Part shown: in pieces, positions 33,368 through 44,169 of the stretch | Layout of the letters: each line of letters opens with the position of its first letter | Numbering within the stretch: the first letter of the stretch is position 1 | Assembly (NCBI GenBank): GCA_008828725.1 | Contig: MEHQ01000323.1 | Span: 62,001-126,000 of the forward strand | Reading direction: 5' to 3' | DNA: 64,000 nt | Source: Saccharina japonica | Taxonomy: Eukaryota; Sar; Phaeophyceae; Laminariales; Laminariaceae | Program-made: the position numbers and the translations under genes | Notes under the pieces: generated by a model | Databases searched by the model: none | Seen by the model: the letters and a program-made list of their open reading frames with translations, nothing else | What the model was told of the DNA's origin: nothing

Positions 33368-35018
33368 GCATGAACGCGAAATCGTTAGCTAGATCAGGTG
33401 CGGGTGCTGTGCCCATGAAGATACCCGATGACTGCTTGTATATCTCCCCTCCGAATTGTACAAATCCTTCATCTAAAACGAAGTCAATCCATTCACACAT
33501 TTTGTCCCGTCCTACGTCAAATTCGTTAGTGCGTTTGTTGCTTTCGTTTGCGTTCACCGGAGGATTTTGAGACCAGTGTATTTCGGTGATTTTTGGTTCC
33601 TTGCCGTCATTCTTCATGCCATACCTAACATACATCGATTTTAAACCGATATTTTCCTGGTACGTGTATACCAGATCTAGTAGTTCCTTCATAACACGTG
33701 TTAGACATTTTACCGGTATGTTGGCATACATGGCGACGAAGTCGAAGGTTTCTAGATGGTGGGGTAGCCCGTTTTTCGAGATCGCTGCCTTTTGATCCAT
33801 ACCTCGCATGATCTGTACTATGTCAGCCCCACCCCCTGTGATCCAACATTCATTCGCGATCAGGCCGACCTTGATGCATTCTTCACGCCATAAGGCATGT
33901 AATACCGGTCTGATACCAACGAGTACTGCGTTTACCACTTTAGCTATTCCTTCGGTGGTTGTACCGCAGCACGCTGTAATACCTCTAAAGGCCGGAAATT
34001 CTTTGTGTAGTTTGGGTGTGAGGTATCGTACCGGTACGGTTGTCGAAAACACGTGCTCGAACTTTTTAGTAACCGGGTTTTTGACGCTAACCAATGGTAT
34101 AGGCAAGTGTTCCGATGTCAGGTAATTAACTTGTCGCGTTGTAACTTCCTCTAGTAGTGACGTTAAAGATTCACCTTCGATTCGTTGATACCCCGGACCA
34201 TTTAGTTCTGCTACAGTCACTCTCGCATAACAAGCTTTGCACATTACGCTCAGGCAATTTGCTGCTTTGTCGACTTTAGTAATGACCACATGTTTGTGCG
34301 CTTGTTTGAATGCGTGTTTCGCAGCCTTAAAATCGATATTACCCGTGAGCGGTCGTGCCTCCTCTGCATCTACTGCGTATTCTAGGCATCTACGTATTTC
34401 TGCAAACAAAATATCCCTCCATTCTATAAGATCTACGAAGTTGATTGCCAGATCCATACAAATCGTGTCCATATGTTGTTCGATAGCGTGTTTCAACAGC
34501 GCATAGAACGACTTCATACCCATGTCAATAGCGTAATCTGATCTAAATCCAGCTTGCAGTTTAAGTACTGCTTCAGCATCTTTATCATTTAAGCAGGCCC
34601 CATTTGTGGTCAGCATGCACTTTGAGCCATCCTTAATACGCACCACGTAGTCTGACACACTAGGGTGTGCGCATATACACTGATAGTTTTGGTCGGTATC
34701 ACGTGCCACATTTTTAGCGTTCAGGAAAATGCTATCTAAGGTGTCACCATACTTGAAGCGCGGGACTGATTTCATAAGACATTCCCTGAAACCTATACAT
34801 TGAGGGGGGATATGACTCAATATATTGGGTCGCAAAAATAGACCACGTAGGGGAACTACGTTGGCGATCATACCAGTAAATCCCATTACCACCAACCGCG
34901 GTACTTTCATTTGTTTCTCTGAAGGTGGTGGGAAGGAGCTAAGATAGTGCTCCCTGAGTTTGTTAAACGCCTTCTGTACGTGGCCTGAAATGCCATTTTG
35001 TCCTATGTATCTAAGCAT
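33336..35018 (-). CDS. Penelope-like reverse transcriptase: fingers and palm motifs A and B
   Basis: An open frame of 560 codons. From about residue 240 it carries HVVITKVDKAANCL (motif 1), VRYLTPKLHKEFPAFRGI (motif 2), then TFDFVAMYANIP (motif A with catalytic Asp) and SSGIFMGTAPAPDLANDF (motif B). The PKLHK and YxNIP words identify the Penelope-like branch. The frame closes at TAA just after HEFNFLSYDK, before motif C. The first Met used here is not necessarily the start: the upstream GIY-YIG frame is in the same register, separated by one TAG and eight sense codons. Confidence 0.92.
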   Translation of the reverse strand: MLRYIGQNGISGHVQKAFNKLREHYLSSFPPPSEKQMKVPRLVVMGFTGMIANVVPLRGLFLRPNILSHIPPQCIGFRECLMKSVPRFKYGDTLDSIFLNAKNVARDTDQNYQCICAHPSVSDYVVRIKDGSKCMLTTNGACLNDKDAEAVLKLQAGFRSDYAIDMGMKSFYALLKHAIEQHMDTICMDLAINFVDLIEWRDILFAEIRRCLEYAVDAEEARPLTGNIDFKAAKHAFKQAHKHVVITKVDKAANCLSVMCKACYARVTVAELNGPGYQRIEGESLTSLLEEVTTRQVNYLTSEHLPIPLVSVKNPVTKKFEHVFSTTVPVRYLTPKLHKEFPAFRGITACCGTTTEGIAKVVNAVLVGIRPVLHALWREECIKVGLIANECWITGGGADIVQIMRGMDQKAAISKNGLPHHLETFDFVAMYANIPVKCLTRVMKELLDLVYTYQENIGLKSMYVRYGMKNDGKEPKITEIHWSQNPPVNANESNKRTNEFDVGRDKMCEWIDFVLDEGFVQFGGEIYKQSSGIFMGTAPAPDLANDFAFMHEFNFLSYDK

Positions 35019-35042
35019 GCGCAGTATGTTTTTGGGGGCTAA

Positions 35043-35762
35043 CTACGTCATGTATGCATCTACCAAATAGGGCCTATTGTTAATGAGTCCAGTAAAATAG
35101 TCTACTCTTCGTCGCCAGTCCCTAGATAGAAAGACTCGTCCTCCTTGCCATACATTATTACCTATTTTCCATATACGTGTACTCTGTCTAGATCGCGTGA
35201 CTCGCCTAACCCCAAAACCATGTGAGGGTAGCGCTGGCCTACTGGGTCTTCGGAGTTCTCTACGGGTATTGTACCCATTGGTGTACGCCTTCAATCGGTG
35301 TATCCATGAATTTTCTCTTTTTCTCCAGTGGATCTGTGTTCCTTCGTCCGGTACTCCGTCTAAAACCCGGGGGGTCACTTCCAGCAACACGACCACGAAT
35401 TTATTTGGGGTCGACTGTACTGCTCTGCTAAAGGTGTCTTTCGTAGACATATGTTCCTGAAATCGTTCATACGGGCTCTTAATCGTGCGTCCTACGTATA
35501 TTTTACCATTTTCAAGGTGAACAACGGCGTATATAGAGCAAAACTCTTTATTTTCCGTTGGTCGTCGTCCCCCCGGACCGGGTGCTACTTTCCATACCGG
35601 GTATGTTCGCCCTTGTTTTTGTTGGCAAAGTGCTCCTGGAGGTAAATTCCCCTTTAAACCCTGTCCCTTCTTAAGCCAAGCATCCCGAGTCCTCGAAACC
35701 CTCTTCAGTACGGGGTGGTTGGATTGGACAGCTTGTCTAGTTCGTACATAGGCATTTCGCAT
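35043..35762 (-). CDS. Penelope-like retroelement: amino-terminal GIY-YIG endonuclease
   Basis: An open frame of 239 codons. From about residue 75, SIYAVVHLENGKIYVGRT is the GIY-YIG pair, followed by ERFQEHM (conserved Arg/His region) and, near residue 150, KRENSWIHRLKAYTNGYN, containing the catalytic Glu and the closing Asn. GIY-YIG nucleases nick target DNA for Penelope-like elements. In canonical Penelope the domain is carboxyl-terminal, whereas here it precedes the RT. The frame ends at TAG (35,045-35,043), and the RT frame resumes in the same register. A TAG also lies three codons before the Met used here. Confidence 0.9.
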   Translation of the reverse strand: MRNAYVRTRQAVQSNHPVLKRVSRTRDAWLKKGQGLKGNLPPGALCQQKQGRTYPVWKVAPGPGGRRPTENKEFCSIYAVVHLENGKIYVGRTIKSPYERFQEHMSTKDTFSRAVQSTPNKFVVVLLEVTPRVLDGVPDEGTQIHWRKRENSWIHRLKAYTNGYNTRRELRRPSRPALPSHGFGVRRVTRSRQSTRIWKIGNNVWQGGRVFLSRDWRRRVDYFTGLINNRPYLVDAYMT

Positions 35763-35965
35763 GATTCCCTACGGGGAGGCATCGTCCCATTCGAATAATC
35801 GTGGGGGTCTTCGTCGACCCCGTGCCCGCGGCATAATGGTCTATGCGGGCCTAAATGATGACTTACACCAGTCAGTGGTGTTCCATATGCTGTTCTTTCG
35901 TACTCAGTCCTTCCATAGTAGTTCAGGTGGTCCAGGTTTCACGACATGTACATGAGTTGATAGAT

Positions 35966-36128
35966 AGGTATATATAGAATATGCATATGGTTTTTTAGTT
36001 TTATAGCAATTGTGTTTATTTTTGTGACTTATTCATGGACATCTGGATTAGATGCCAAGATCGCGGGCCATTTCGTGGGCCTTGTCCAGAAGGAAATTCG
36101 CTATAACACACCATTTACAGTAATTTTT
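35966..36128. repeat. Repeat block U, copy 3 (truncated)
   Basis: Truncated on the left at the retroelement junction (GATAGGTATATATAG) and on the right by a G-rich tract that leads into a gap. Confidence 0.9.
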
Positions 36129-36146
36129 GGGGGGGGGGAGGGGGCA

Positions 36147-36171
36147 NNNNNNNNNNNNNNNNNNNNNNNNN
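36147..36171. other. Assembly gap of 25 N
   Basis: The gap sits between a G-rich tract and a copy of block X/V sequence, so the local order of repeats is not proven. Confidence 0.98.
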
Positions 36172-36485
36172 ATATTAAATCAAATCAAAATTAAAATTAA
36201 AATTAAACAGTCTAAATTAACTATAGGAGCCGTCTCTTAAGTATTCAAATTATTTATCAAAGTGTAAGGTCAGAGATTTCGTTGAGACTCGTCTTTGCAA
36301 GTTGTGTGCGATATTTGATCGCGTATTGACCGGTTCAAGCCGTATGATCCACATCAATCAAGTATGGAGATATTAAAATAAAAGAAGTACAATATACAAT
36401 TACAATTGGGTTTGCACGCAACTTCGGCATTAATGTCATATAGTCTGATAGTCCGAGGTAAACACACTATATTTAATAATGCTTA

Positions 36486-36591
36486 ATGGGGGGGGGGGGG
36501 GGGGGGCAGGGGGTTGGGGTGGGTTATGATGTATGGTTTTTGTATCTAACCTTTTATACAGAAGGGATAATATTCATATATATATATATAT

Positions 36592-36641
<50 letters not shown>

Positions 36642-36860
36642 ACAATACCAAACAAACAAACAAACAAACAAACAACAAACAAACAAACAAGCAAGTAAGC
36701 AAACAAACAAACAAACAAACAAGCAAACAACCAAGCAAGCTAACAAACACATAAACAAACAAACGAACAAACAAACAAACAAACGAGCAAGCAAACAAAT
36801 AAACAGACAACAATAATGCAAAAACAAAACAAAAGTCCCCCAAAAATATATATATATATA
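36486..36860. repeat. G-run, (TA)n, (AAC)n and (CAAA)n microsatellites
   Basis: A G-run at 36,487-36,506, TA repeats at 36,575-36,594, AAC repeats at 36,595-36,642, CAAA/CAAG units to 36,815 and a second TA run at 36,846-36,865. All ORFs here are artefacts. Confidence 0.95.
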
Positions 36861-38119
36861 TATATTTGCTGGCTGAGTGTGAGACTTCGATCGCGCGTAT
36901 TTATGGGTTTTATATATCCTCATGAAGGGTGTACATCCCGTATGAGGGGGACACAATCCGGGGCTATAGAATTCATGATGCGTGTGTCTATTTGTGGGGG
37001 GGGGGGGGATAAATAAAGAAGAAAATAATTAGAAATTACCAGTCAGAACTAAACATACCAGGTGTACTATAGTGTTCAGGCGAGTTTACTTGATAGAGTG
37101 GGTCTACTATTTGTAGCGTAAGCCTCCTGTCGTCATTCCATATTATATATTTGTATGGGGTATTTTTATCGTGCGTACTACGAATGGGTTTATATTTAAA
37201 CAATACATCATCTGTGAGCTCGAGGATTTCGTCGAAGCTCACCTTTGCTAGCTGAGTGTAATACTTCGATCGCGCGTAAATACGGATTTCAATGTCCTCA
37301 TGTAGGATGTACATCCTGTATGAGGGGTAGAATTCAGGAAGTGTGTGTCTATTTGTGGGGGGAGAAAACAATTAAAGTCAAAATCAAAATTAAAATCAAA
37401 ATTAAACAGTCTAAATTAACTATAGGAGCCGTCTCTTAAGTATTCAAAATATTTATCAAAATTGTAAGGTCAGAGATTTCGTTGAGACTCGTCTTTGCAA
37501 GTTGTGTGCGATATTTCGATCGCGTATTGACCGGTTCAAGCCGTATGATCCACATCAATCAAGTATGGAGATAAATTAATATATGTACCAAGGTATATAG
37601 CAGCAGTGCACTACTGTACGAGGCAGGTACCACCGAGATCTTGCTTTGCATCGAGTCTCCCCAACATCGCCCAGCTCGTGCCGCCTCTGCGCGCGCAGCT
37701 GTTTCGACCTCAAGATAGCGGTGACGACACCCAGATGCCGATCGTGCTCTGCGAGTCGAGGGCGTCGTGTCGGCTCTTTATATCGACAAAACGCACGCTC
37801 ACACCAAGATGCTGCAGCAGTGGCAATAGTATACGAGCTGCTTAGCGAGAGCTCGTTCATCGATAACTCGTCAAGACGATCGATGGCTCACATCCACCTC
37901 ATCGTCCCTCCCGATGCCGCAGTGAGAGTTCCTGGCTGAAGGCCGGGCGAGTGTTTGTTTGTACGCGACCGCTTCTTCAGTCACAATATACAACACAGCT
38001 CTATCTAATTTACTGGTTGGTGTGCCTAGTAGATGTATATTAATGACGATTGTGCACTGCTGCACTGTTGTTATACTGAACATAGTATGCGTTATACATA
38101 AACCTATACAAAAGGTGAA

Positions 38120-38545
38120 AAAAGAACCCCAGTTTGATCAGCCCACCTTGATAATTTTTGCCAAAATTTTGACGTTCATAAATGGACCCCTTTTGACCAA
38201 GGCCAAAAAAACAGCATCTTATGGAAAACCCAAAAAGACAAAGTTTGATCACAAAAAATATGAACCTCAGTTAAATGGACCCCTTTTGACCAAGGGCAAA
38301 AAACAGCATCTTATGGAACCCAAAACGACAAAGTTTGATCACACAAAACAGCATCTTATGGAACCCAAAACGACAGAGTTTGATCACACAAAAATATGAA
38401 CCTCAGTTTGATCAGCCCACCGTGATCAATTTTTTGTGAGCAAACTTTGTCGTTTTCGGTTGCATGAGATGCTGTTTTGTTGCCCTTGGTCAAAAGGGCT
38501 CCATTTATGAACGTCAAAAGGGCCCATAAGAGACGGCCTAAGGAC
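38120..38545. mobile_element. Inverted-repeat (MITE-like) element inside the duplication, copy 1
   Basis: GACGTTCATAAATGGA at 38,171 is matched inverted by TCCATTTATGAACGTC at 38,501. CTTTTGACCAAGG and ACAGCATCT are also matched, giving arms of about 55 bp. Between them are two or three direct units containing CAGCATCTTATGGAACCCAAA and AAGTTTGATCACA. The right end is CATAAGAGACGGCC followed by TAA, resembling the Harbinger-type terminus at 10,694. An identical copy is at 41,700-42,125. Confidence 0.65.
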
Positions 38546-39729
38546 CCGTACTGACGAGGATTGTTTTTTCCGTAGTTCGTTTTTTTTTGTTTTGTTTGAT
38601 TTGCATCTGGTTGGTCGAAAAGTGAATCACCAGGATGGCGTTTTATGGAATCTCGAAGGTACGAATCCAACAAGAAGTCTTTTGGGACTACTTTGCCTTT
38701 TTTGTTTTCAATTTTGGGGAGTTTGTCCACTTGGTCATGGCATGTGCCATGAAACCGCAGCAAGCCAGACAAACTTGAGCCGTGTCGTCGACTGATTCAG
38801 AGCATAGATCCATCTTGCTCGAGAGGCGCGACCATCGGAGAAGCTAAGAGCGAGGTCCGACGGCCCCTAGCACAGGGTAGACCGCCCGCGGCGTTAAAAA
38901 AACAACCAACGCCGTGGTAAACCACAGGAACACCGACCAGGTCGCGACTTCGCGTAGAAGTCTGATCGCTGTATCTTCGCCGCTGCTGCCCACGTGGGGC
39001 GCCGGGGCTGCGCCAGCTTTCCCATGAGATCCCTAGAGCGATACTCGCCTAGCCGGTGCCGGCAAAACATATTTGCCGCTAATCGCGGCGCTCCGGGAGG
39101 ACGCATGCCGTCGGTCGCCTCGTTGGATTCCAACAAGTGTTCTCGACGTTTTTACGTTATTCAAACTTCACATCATAATACATACGCCAATCCTCGATAG
39201 GACGCGAAGCCGTTTTTTCCACGAAATTCTATTCAATTACGAAAAATAATCGTTTATGTTTTTGGTCTCCGTTAATACGGGGCCTAAACAAAATAATTGC
39301 CAAACAAAATGGCAGTTCTACAAGGACCCGGTCAATGCTTATATTTCGCACTGAATTTCAAATACCTATTTCAATGGCACGTTAAAAGGTATACACTGCC
39401 GGCCCTGTTGTTTGTATTTTAGTTCTGTGTTTTTGTTTGCTCAGACCGGAAGTCAATGGCTCTCTTAGTGAATGAACTACACCGGTGAAAAAAAATCGAT
39501 GGTCGTGATTGGAATTTTCACTTCGGTTTGATTGCCGCGGTAAAACTGTAGTCATGATAGGTACTTGTATGACGTAGCAGTTGTATCGCAAAGAACGAGC
39601 TGAACTACGAAATAAATGGTGTCCGGTCAACAGTTGGTGGAATTCCAGTTTTCATACGAAAGGTGGGCAGAGTACCTATACCACCAGTCATTTTGAGTTA
39701 CTCGGTCCCTGGACTACCAGGTGGTGACG

Positions 39730-40270
39730 TGACTGAGCGCTGGCGATTCTACTCAAATCAATATTTATCCAAAAAGCGATGCAATCCTTGATTCATACAC
39801 GGGGTTGGTCAACCGGGCGGGGCCCGTCAGTGAAGTATACCACTACAGTAGCTGTACGTGGCGGGGTGGTTCTTTCTCACTGCTGCTGTTGTTGCTGCTG
39901 TTCTGTGCTTGCTTGCGTCCTGTCGTGCTCGTAGTACTCACGTAGAATGTTTTGGATTTTGTCAACAGGTAACTCGTGGGTATTCGTAGTCTGAATGCTG
40001 GCGATTGCATCAATCAGTTACAACACGAGTTTTGTCGGCTGGGCGGGACGCGGGTGTGGGCTGTGCTTGCTTGCGCCCTGTTTTCTGCTCGTAGTACGTA
40101 CGAAAAGTTTGGGGTTTTTCCATAGCGGACAGCAAGTGGTAAGGTATCATAGTACTGATTGCTGGCGATTCGATTAATAGTAATCCATGGAACGAGGCAA
40201 TCCTTGACTCGGACAACACAGAGTTTGTCGGCTGCCCTGGGCGCGCGTCGGGGTGGAGCCCCGCCTGTTA
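39730..40270. repeat. Tandem array of about 160-260-bp units, copy 1
   Basis: Units share CTGGCGATT, CAATCCTTGA(C/T)TC, TTTGTCGGCTG, TGTGCTTGCTTGCG and CTCGTAGTAC. The array is cut at 40,270 in this copy but continues for one more partial unit (43,850-43,985) after the second copy. Confidence 0.75.
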
Positions 40271-40475
40271 TGCTAGCCTCCGTGTTTATGGTTTAAGCAG
40301 CTTTGTGTGGAACAATATCATCCAGAGTCCATCTTCCATAATGTGTGTCCATCGTATGTGGATACCCGTATAATTTCATGTCATTTTCCTTGTTGACAGT
40401 TCAAATAGCCTTCTGCGGAGATTGTATGTTACGCCCTGTACGGGTTGGTAATTCATGTCATTGTCAACCCGTCTT
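40269..40475. repeat. Repeat block U, copy 4 (truncated)
   Basis: Starts abruptly at TATGCTAGCCTCCGTG, in the middle of block U, immediately after the tandem array. It links the two copies of the segmental duplication. Confidence 0.85.
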
Positions 40476-40484
40476 CGCGCGTGC

Positions 40485-43400
40485 TTATGAGTTTTATAGG
40501 TCCTCATGCAGGATGTACATCCCGTATGAGGGGGACACAATCCGAGGCTATAGAATTCATGATGCGTGTGTCTATTTGTGGGGGGGGATAAATAAAGAAG
40601 AAAATAATTAAAAATTAACCAGTCAGAACTAAACATACCAGGTGTACTATAGTGTTCAGGCGAGTTGACTTGATAGAGTGGGTCTACTATTTGTAGCGTA
40701 AGCCTCCTGTCGTCATTCCATATTATATATTTGTATGGGGTATTTTTATCGTGCGTACTACGAATGGGTTTATATTTAAACAATACATCATCTGTGAGCT
40801 CGAGGATTTCGTCGAAGCTCACCTTTGCTAGCTGAGTGTAATACTTCGATCGCGCGTAAATACGGATTTCAATGTCCTCATGTAGGATGTACATCCTGTA
40901 TGAGGGGTAGAATTCAGGAAGTGTGTGTCTATTTGTGGGGGGAGAAAACAATTAAAGTCAAAATCAAAATTAAAATCAAAATTAAACAGTCTAAATTAAC
41001 TATAGGAGCCGTCTCTTAAGTATTCAAAATATTTATCAAAATTGTAAGGTCAGAGATTTCGTTGAGACTCGTCTTTGCAAGTTGTGTGCGATATTTCGAT
41101 CGCGTATTGACCGGTTCAAGCCGTATGATCCACATCAATCAAGTATGGAGATAAATTAATATATGTACCAAGGTATATAGCAGCAGTGCACTACTGTACG
41201 AGGCAGGTACCACCGAGATCTTGCTTTGCATCGAGTCTCCCCAACATCGCCCAGCTCGTGCCGCCTCTGCGCGCGCAGCTGTTTCGACCTCAAGATAGCG
41301 GTGACGACACCCAGATGCCGATCGTGCTCTGCGAGTCGAGGGCGTCGTGTCGGCTCTTTATATCGACAAAACGCACGCTCACACCAAGATGCTGCAGCAG
41401 TGGCAATAGTATACGAGCTGCTTAGCGAGAGCTCGTTCATCGATAACTCGTCAAGACGATCGATGGCTCACATCCACCTCATCGTCCCTCCCGATGCCGC
41501 AGTGAGAGTTCCTGGCTGAAGGCCGGGCGAGTGTTTGTTTGTACGCGACCGCTTCTTCAGTCACAATATACAACACAGCTCTATCTAATTTACTGGTTGG
41601 TGTGCCTAGTAGATGTATATTAATGACGATTGTGCACTGCTGCACTGTTGTTATACTGAACATAGTATGCGTTATACATAAACCTATACAAAAGGTGAAA
41701 AAAGAACCCCAGTTTGATCAGCCCACCTTGATAATTTTTGCCAAAATTTTGACGTTCATAAATGGACCCCTTTTGACCAAGGCCAAAAAAACAGCATCTT
41801 ATGGAAAACCCAAAAAGACAAAGTTTGATCACAAAAAATATGAACCTCAGTTAAATGGACCCCTTTTGACCAAGGGCAAAAAACAGCATCTTATGGAACC
41901 CAAAACGACAAAGTTTGATCACACAAAACAGCATCTTATGGAACCCAAAACGACAGAGTTTGATCACACAAAAATATGAACCTCAGTTTGATCAGCCCAC
42001 CGTGATCAATTTTTTGTGAGCAAACTTTGTCGTTTTCGGTTGCATGAGATGCTGTTTTGTTGCCCTTGGTCAAAAGGGCTCCATTTATGAACGTCAAAAG
42101 GGCCCATAAGAGACGGCCTAAGGACCCGTACTGACGAGGATTGTTTTTTCCGTAGTTCGTTTTTTTTTGTTTTGTTTGATTTGCATCTGGTTGGTCGAAA
42201 AGTGAATCACCAGGATGGCGTTTTATGGAATCTCGAAGGTACGAATCCAACAAGAAGTCTTTTGGGACTACTTTGCCTTTTTTGTTTTCAATTTTGGGGA
42301 GTTTGTCCACTTGGTCATGGCATGTGCCATGAAACCGCAGCAAGCCAGACAAACTTGAGCCGTGTCGTCGACTGATTCAGAGCATAGATCCATCTTGCTC
42401 GAGAGGCGCGACCATCGGAGAAGCTAAGAGCGAGGTCCGACGGCCCCTAGCACAGGGTAGACCGCCCGCGGCGTTAAAAAAACAACCAACGCCGTGGTAA
42501 ACCACAGGAACACCGACCAGGTCGCGACTTCGCGTAGAAGTCTGATCGCTGTATCTTCGCCGCTGCTGCCCACGTGGGGCGCCGGGGCTGCGCCAGCTTT
42601 CCCATGAGATCCCTAGAGCGATACTCGCCTAGCCGGTGCCGGCAAAACATATTTGCCGCTAATCGCGGCGCTCCGGGAGGACGCATGCCGTCGGTCGCCT
42701 CGTTGGATTCCAACAAGTGTTCTCGACGTTTTTACGTTATTCAAACTTCACATCATAATACATACGCCAATCCTCGATAGGACGCGAAGCCGTTTTTTCC
42801 ACGAAATTCTATTCAATTACGAAAAATAATCGTTTATGTTTTTGGTCTCCGTTAATACGGGGCCTAAACAAAATAATTGCCAAACAAAATGGCAGTTCTA
42901 CAAGGACCCGGTCAATGCTTATATTTCGCACTGAATTTCAAATACCTATTTCAATGGCACGTTAAAAGGTATACACTGCCGGCCCTGTTGTTTGTATTTT
43001 AGTTCTGTGTTTTTGTTTGCTCAGACCGGAAGTCAATGGCTCTCTTAGTGAATGAACTACACCGGTGAAAAAAAATCGATGGTCGTGATTGGAATTTTCA
43101 CTTCGGTTTGATTGCCGCGGTAAAACTGTAGTCATGATAGGTACTTGTATGACGTAGCAGTTGTATCGCAAAGAACGAGCTGAACTACGAAATAAATGGT
43201 GTCCGGTCAACAGTTGGTGGAATTCCAGTTTTCATACGAAAGGTGGGCAGAGTACCTATACCACCAGTCATTTTGAGTTACTCGGTCCCTGGACTACCAG
43301 GTGGTGACGTGACTGAGCGCTGGCGATTCTACTCAAATCAATATTTATCCAAAAAGCGATGCAATCCTTGATTCATACACGGGGTTGGTCAACCGGGCGG

Positions 43401-43850
43401 GGCCCGTCAGTGAAGTATACCACTACAGTAGCTGTACGTGGCGGGGTGGTTCTTTCTCACTGCTGCTGTTGTTGCTGCTGTTCTGTGCTTGCTTGCGTCC
43501 TGTCGTGCTCGTAGTACTCACGTAGAATGTTTTGGATTTTGTCAACAGGTAACTCGTGGGTATTCGTAGTCTGAATGCTGGCGATTGCATCAATCAGTTA
43601 CAACACGAGTTTTGTCGGCTGGGCGGGACGCGGGTGTGGGCTGTGCTTGCTTGCGCCCTGTTTTCTGCTCGTAGTACGTACGAAAAGTTTGGGGTTTTTC
43701 CATAGCGGACAGCAAGTGGTAAGGTATCATAGTACTGATTGCTGGCGATTCGATTAATAGTAATCCATGGAACGAGGCAATCCTTGACTCGGACAACACA
43801 GAGTTTGTCGGCTGCCCTGGGCGCGCGTCGGGGTGGAGCCCCGCCTGTTA
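40485..43850. repeat. Tandem segmental duplication, copy 2
   Basis: Near-identical to copy 1. All ORFs of copy 1 recur unchanged 3,580 bp downstream. The element at 41,700-42,125 and the tandem array at 43,310-43,850 correspond to those of copy 1. Confidence 0.92.
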
Positions 43851-43985
43851 AGTGTAGTGACAAGAACACTATCTGTATGTTGCTGCTGCTGTTCTGTGCT
43901 TGCTTGCTCGGGCCTTTTGTGCTTGCTTGGGCTTTTAGTCAACAGGTGACAGCAGGTACTCGTAAAAAGCCGTTGGTGTTGTAGA
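43851..43985. repeat. Extra partial unit of the tandem array
   Basis: TTGCTGCTGCTGTTCTGTGCTTGC and GTCAACAGGT words repeat those of the array. Absent after copy 1. Confidence 0.6.
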
Positions 43986-44079
43986 CAGTTGTAGCCTGGC
44001 CATGGTCGTTTTAGGCCGTTGTGGTCATAGGCCTTTTGCTGTCCGAAACCATTGTTGTCGTCTTGCGTTGTTTACTGTG

Positions 44080-44160
44080 GCCTCACAGGCGTTTCGAACC
44101 CGGATCTGGCCGTGCGTTGGTGTGGCACGTTTCACTCTATCACTTGACCACACGGGGGTA
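44080..44160 (-). other. tRNA-like sequence, probably a relic
   Basis: On the minus strand GTGTGGTCAAGTGATAGAG resembles an A box and GGGTTCGAAACGCC a B box, with a CGTGC/GCACG stem in the anticodon position. The acceptor ends do not pair and no SINE body follows. It is unlikely to be a functional tRNA. Confidence 0.35.
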
Positions 44161-44169
44161 AGATATCTA

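Larger units (their letters stand above)
32640..35965 (-). mobile_element. Penelope-like retroelement, nearly complete, about 3.3 kb
   Basis: Order on the minus strand: GIY-YIG, TAG, RT palm A/B, frame overlap, RT motif C, C-run. The 5' side abuts a truncated copy of block U at about 35,966, and the 3' side abuts the G-tract. No second copy is in the window. Terminal direct repeats (pseudo-LTRs), frequent in this class, were not found. The interval 35,763-35,940 is also open in a minus frame but has no recognisable domain. Confidence 0.88.
36893..40270. repeat. Tandem segmental duplication, copy 1
   Basis: From 37,089 to 40,270 the sequence is, as far as I can compare, identical to 40,669-43,850 (offset 3,580). 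From 36,893 to 37,088 the match is imperfect. The unit contains X/V pieces, an unexplained 37,580-38,100 segment with short ORFs, an inverted-repeat element (38,120-38,545), non-repetitive sequence and a CTG/TTG-containing tandem array at its right end. No gene was recognised in the 38,545-39,730 part. Confidence 0.92.

Noticed and set aside
35763-35940. Extension of the retroelement ORF upstream of the GIY-YIG Met
   Set aside because: The in-frame upstream sequence has further TAG codons and the alternative open register shows no domain, so no extension is claimed.
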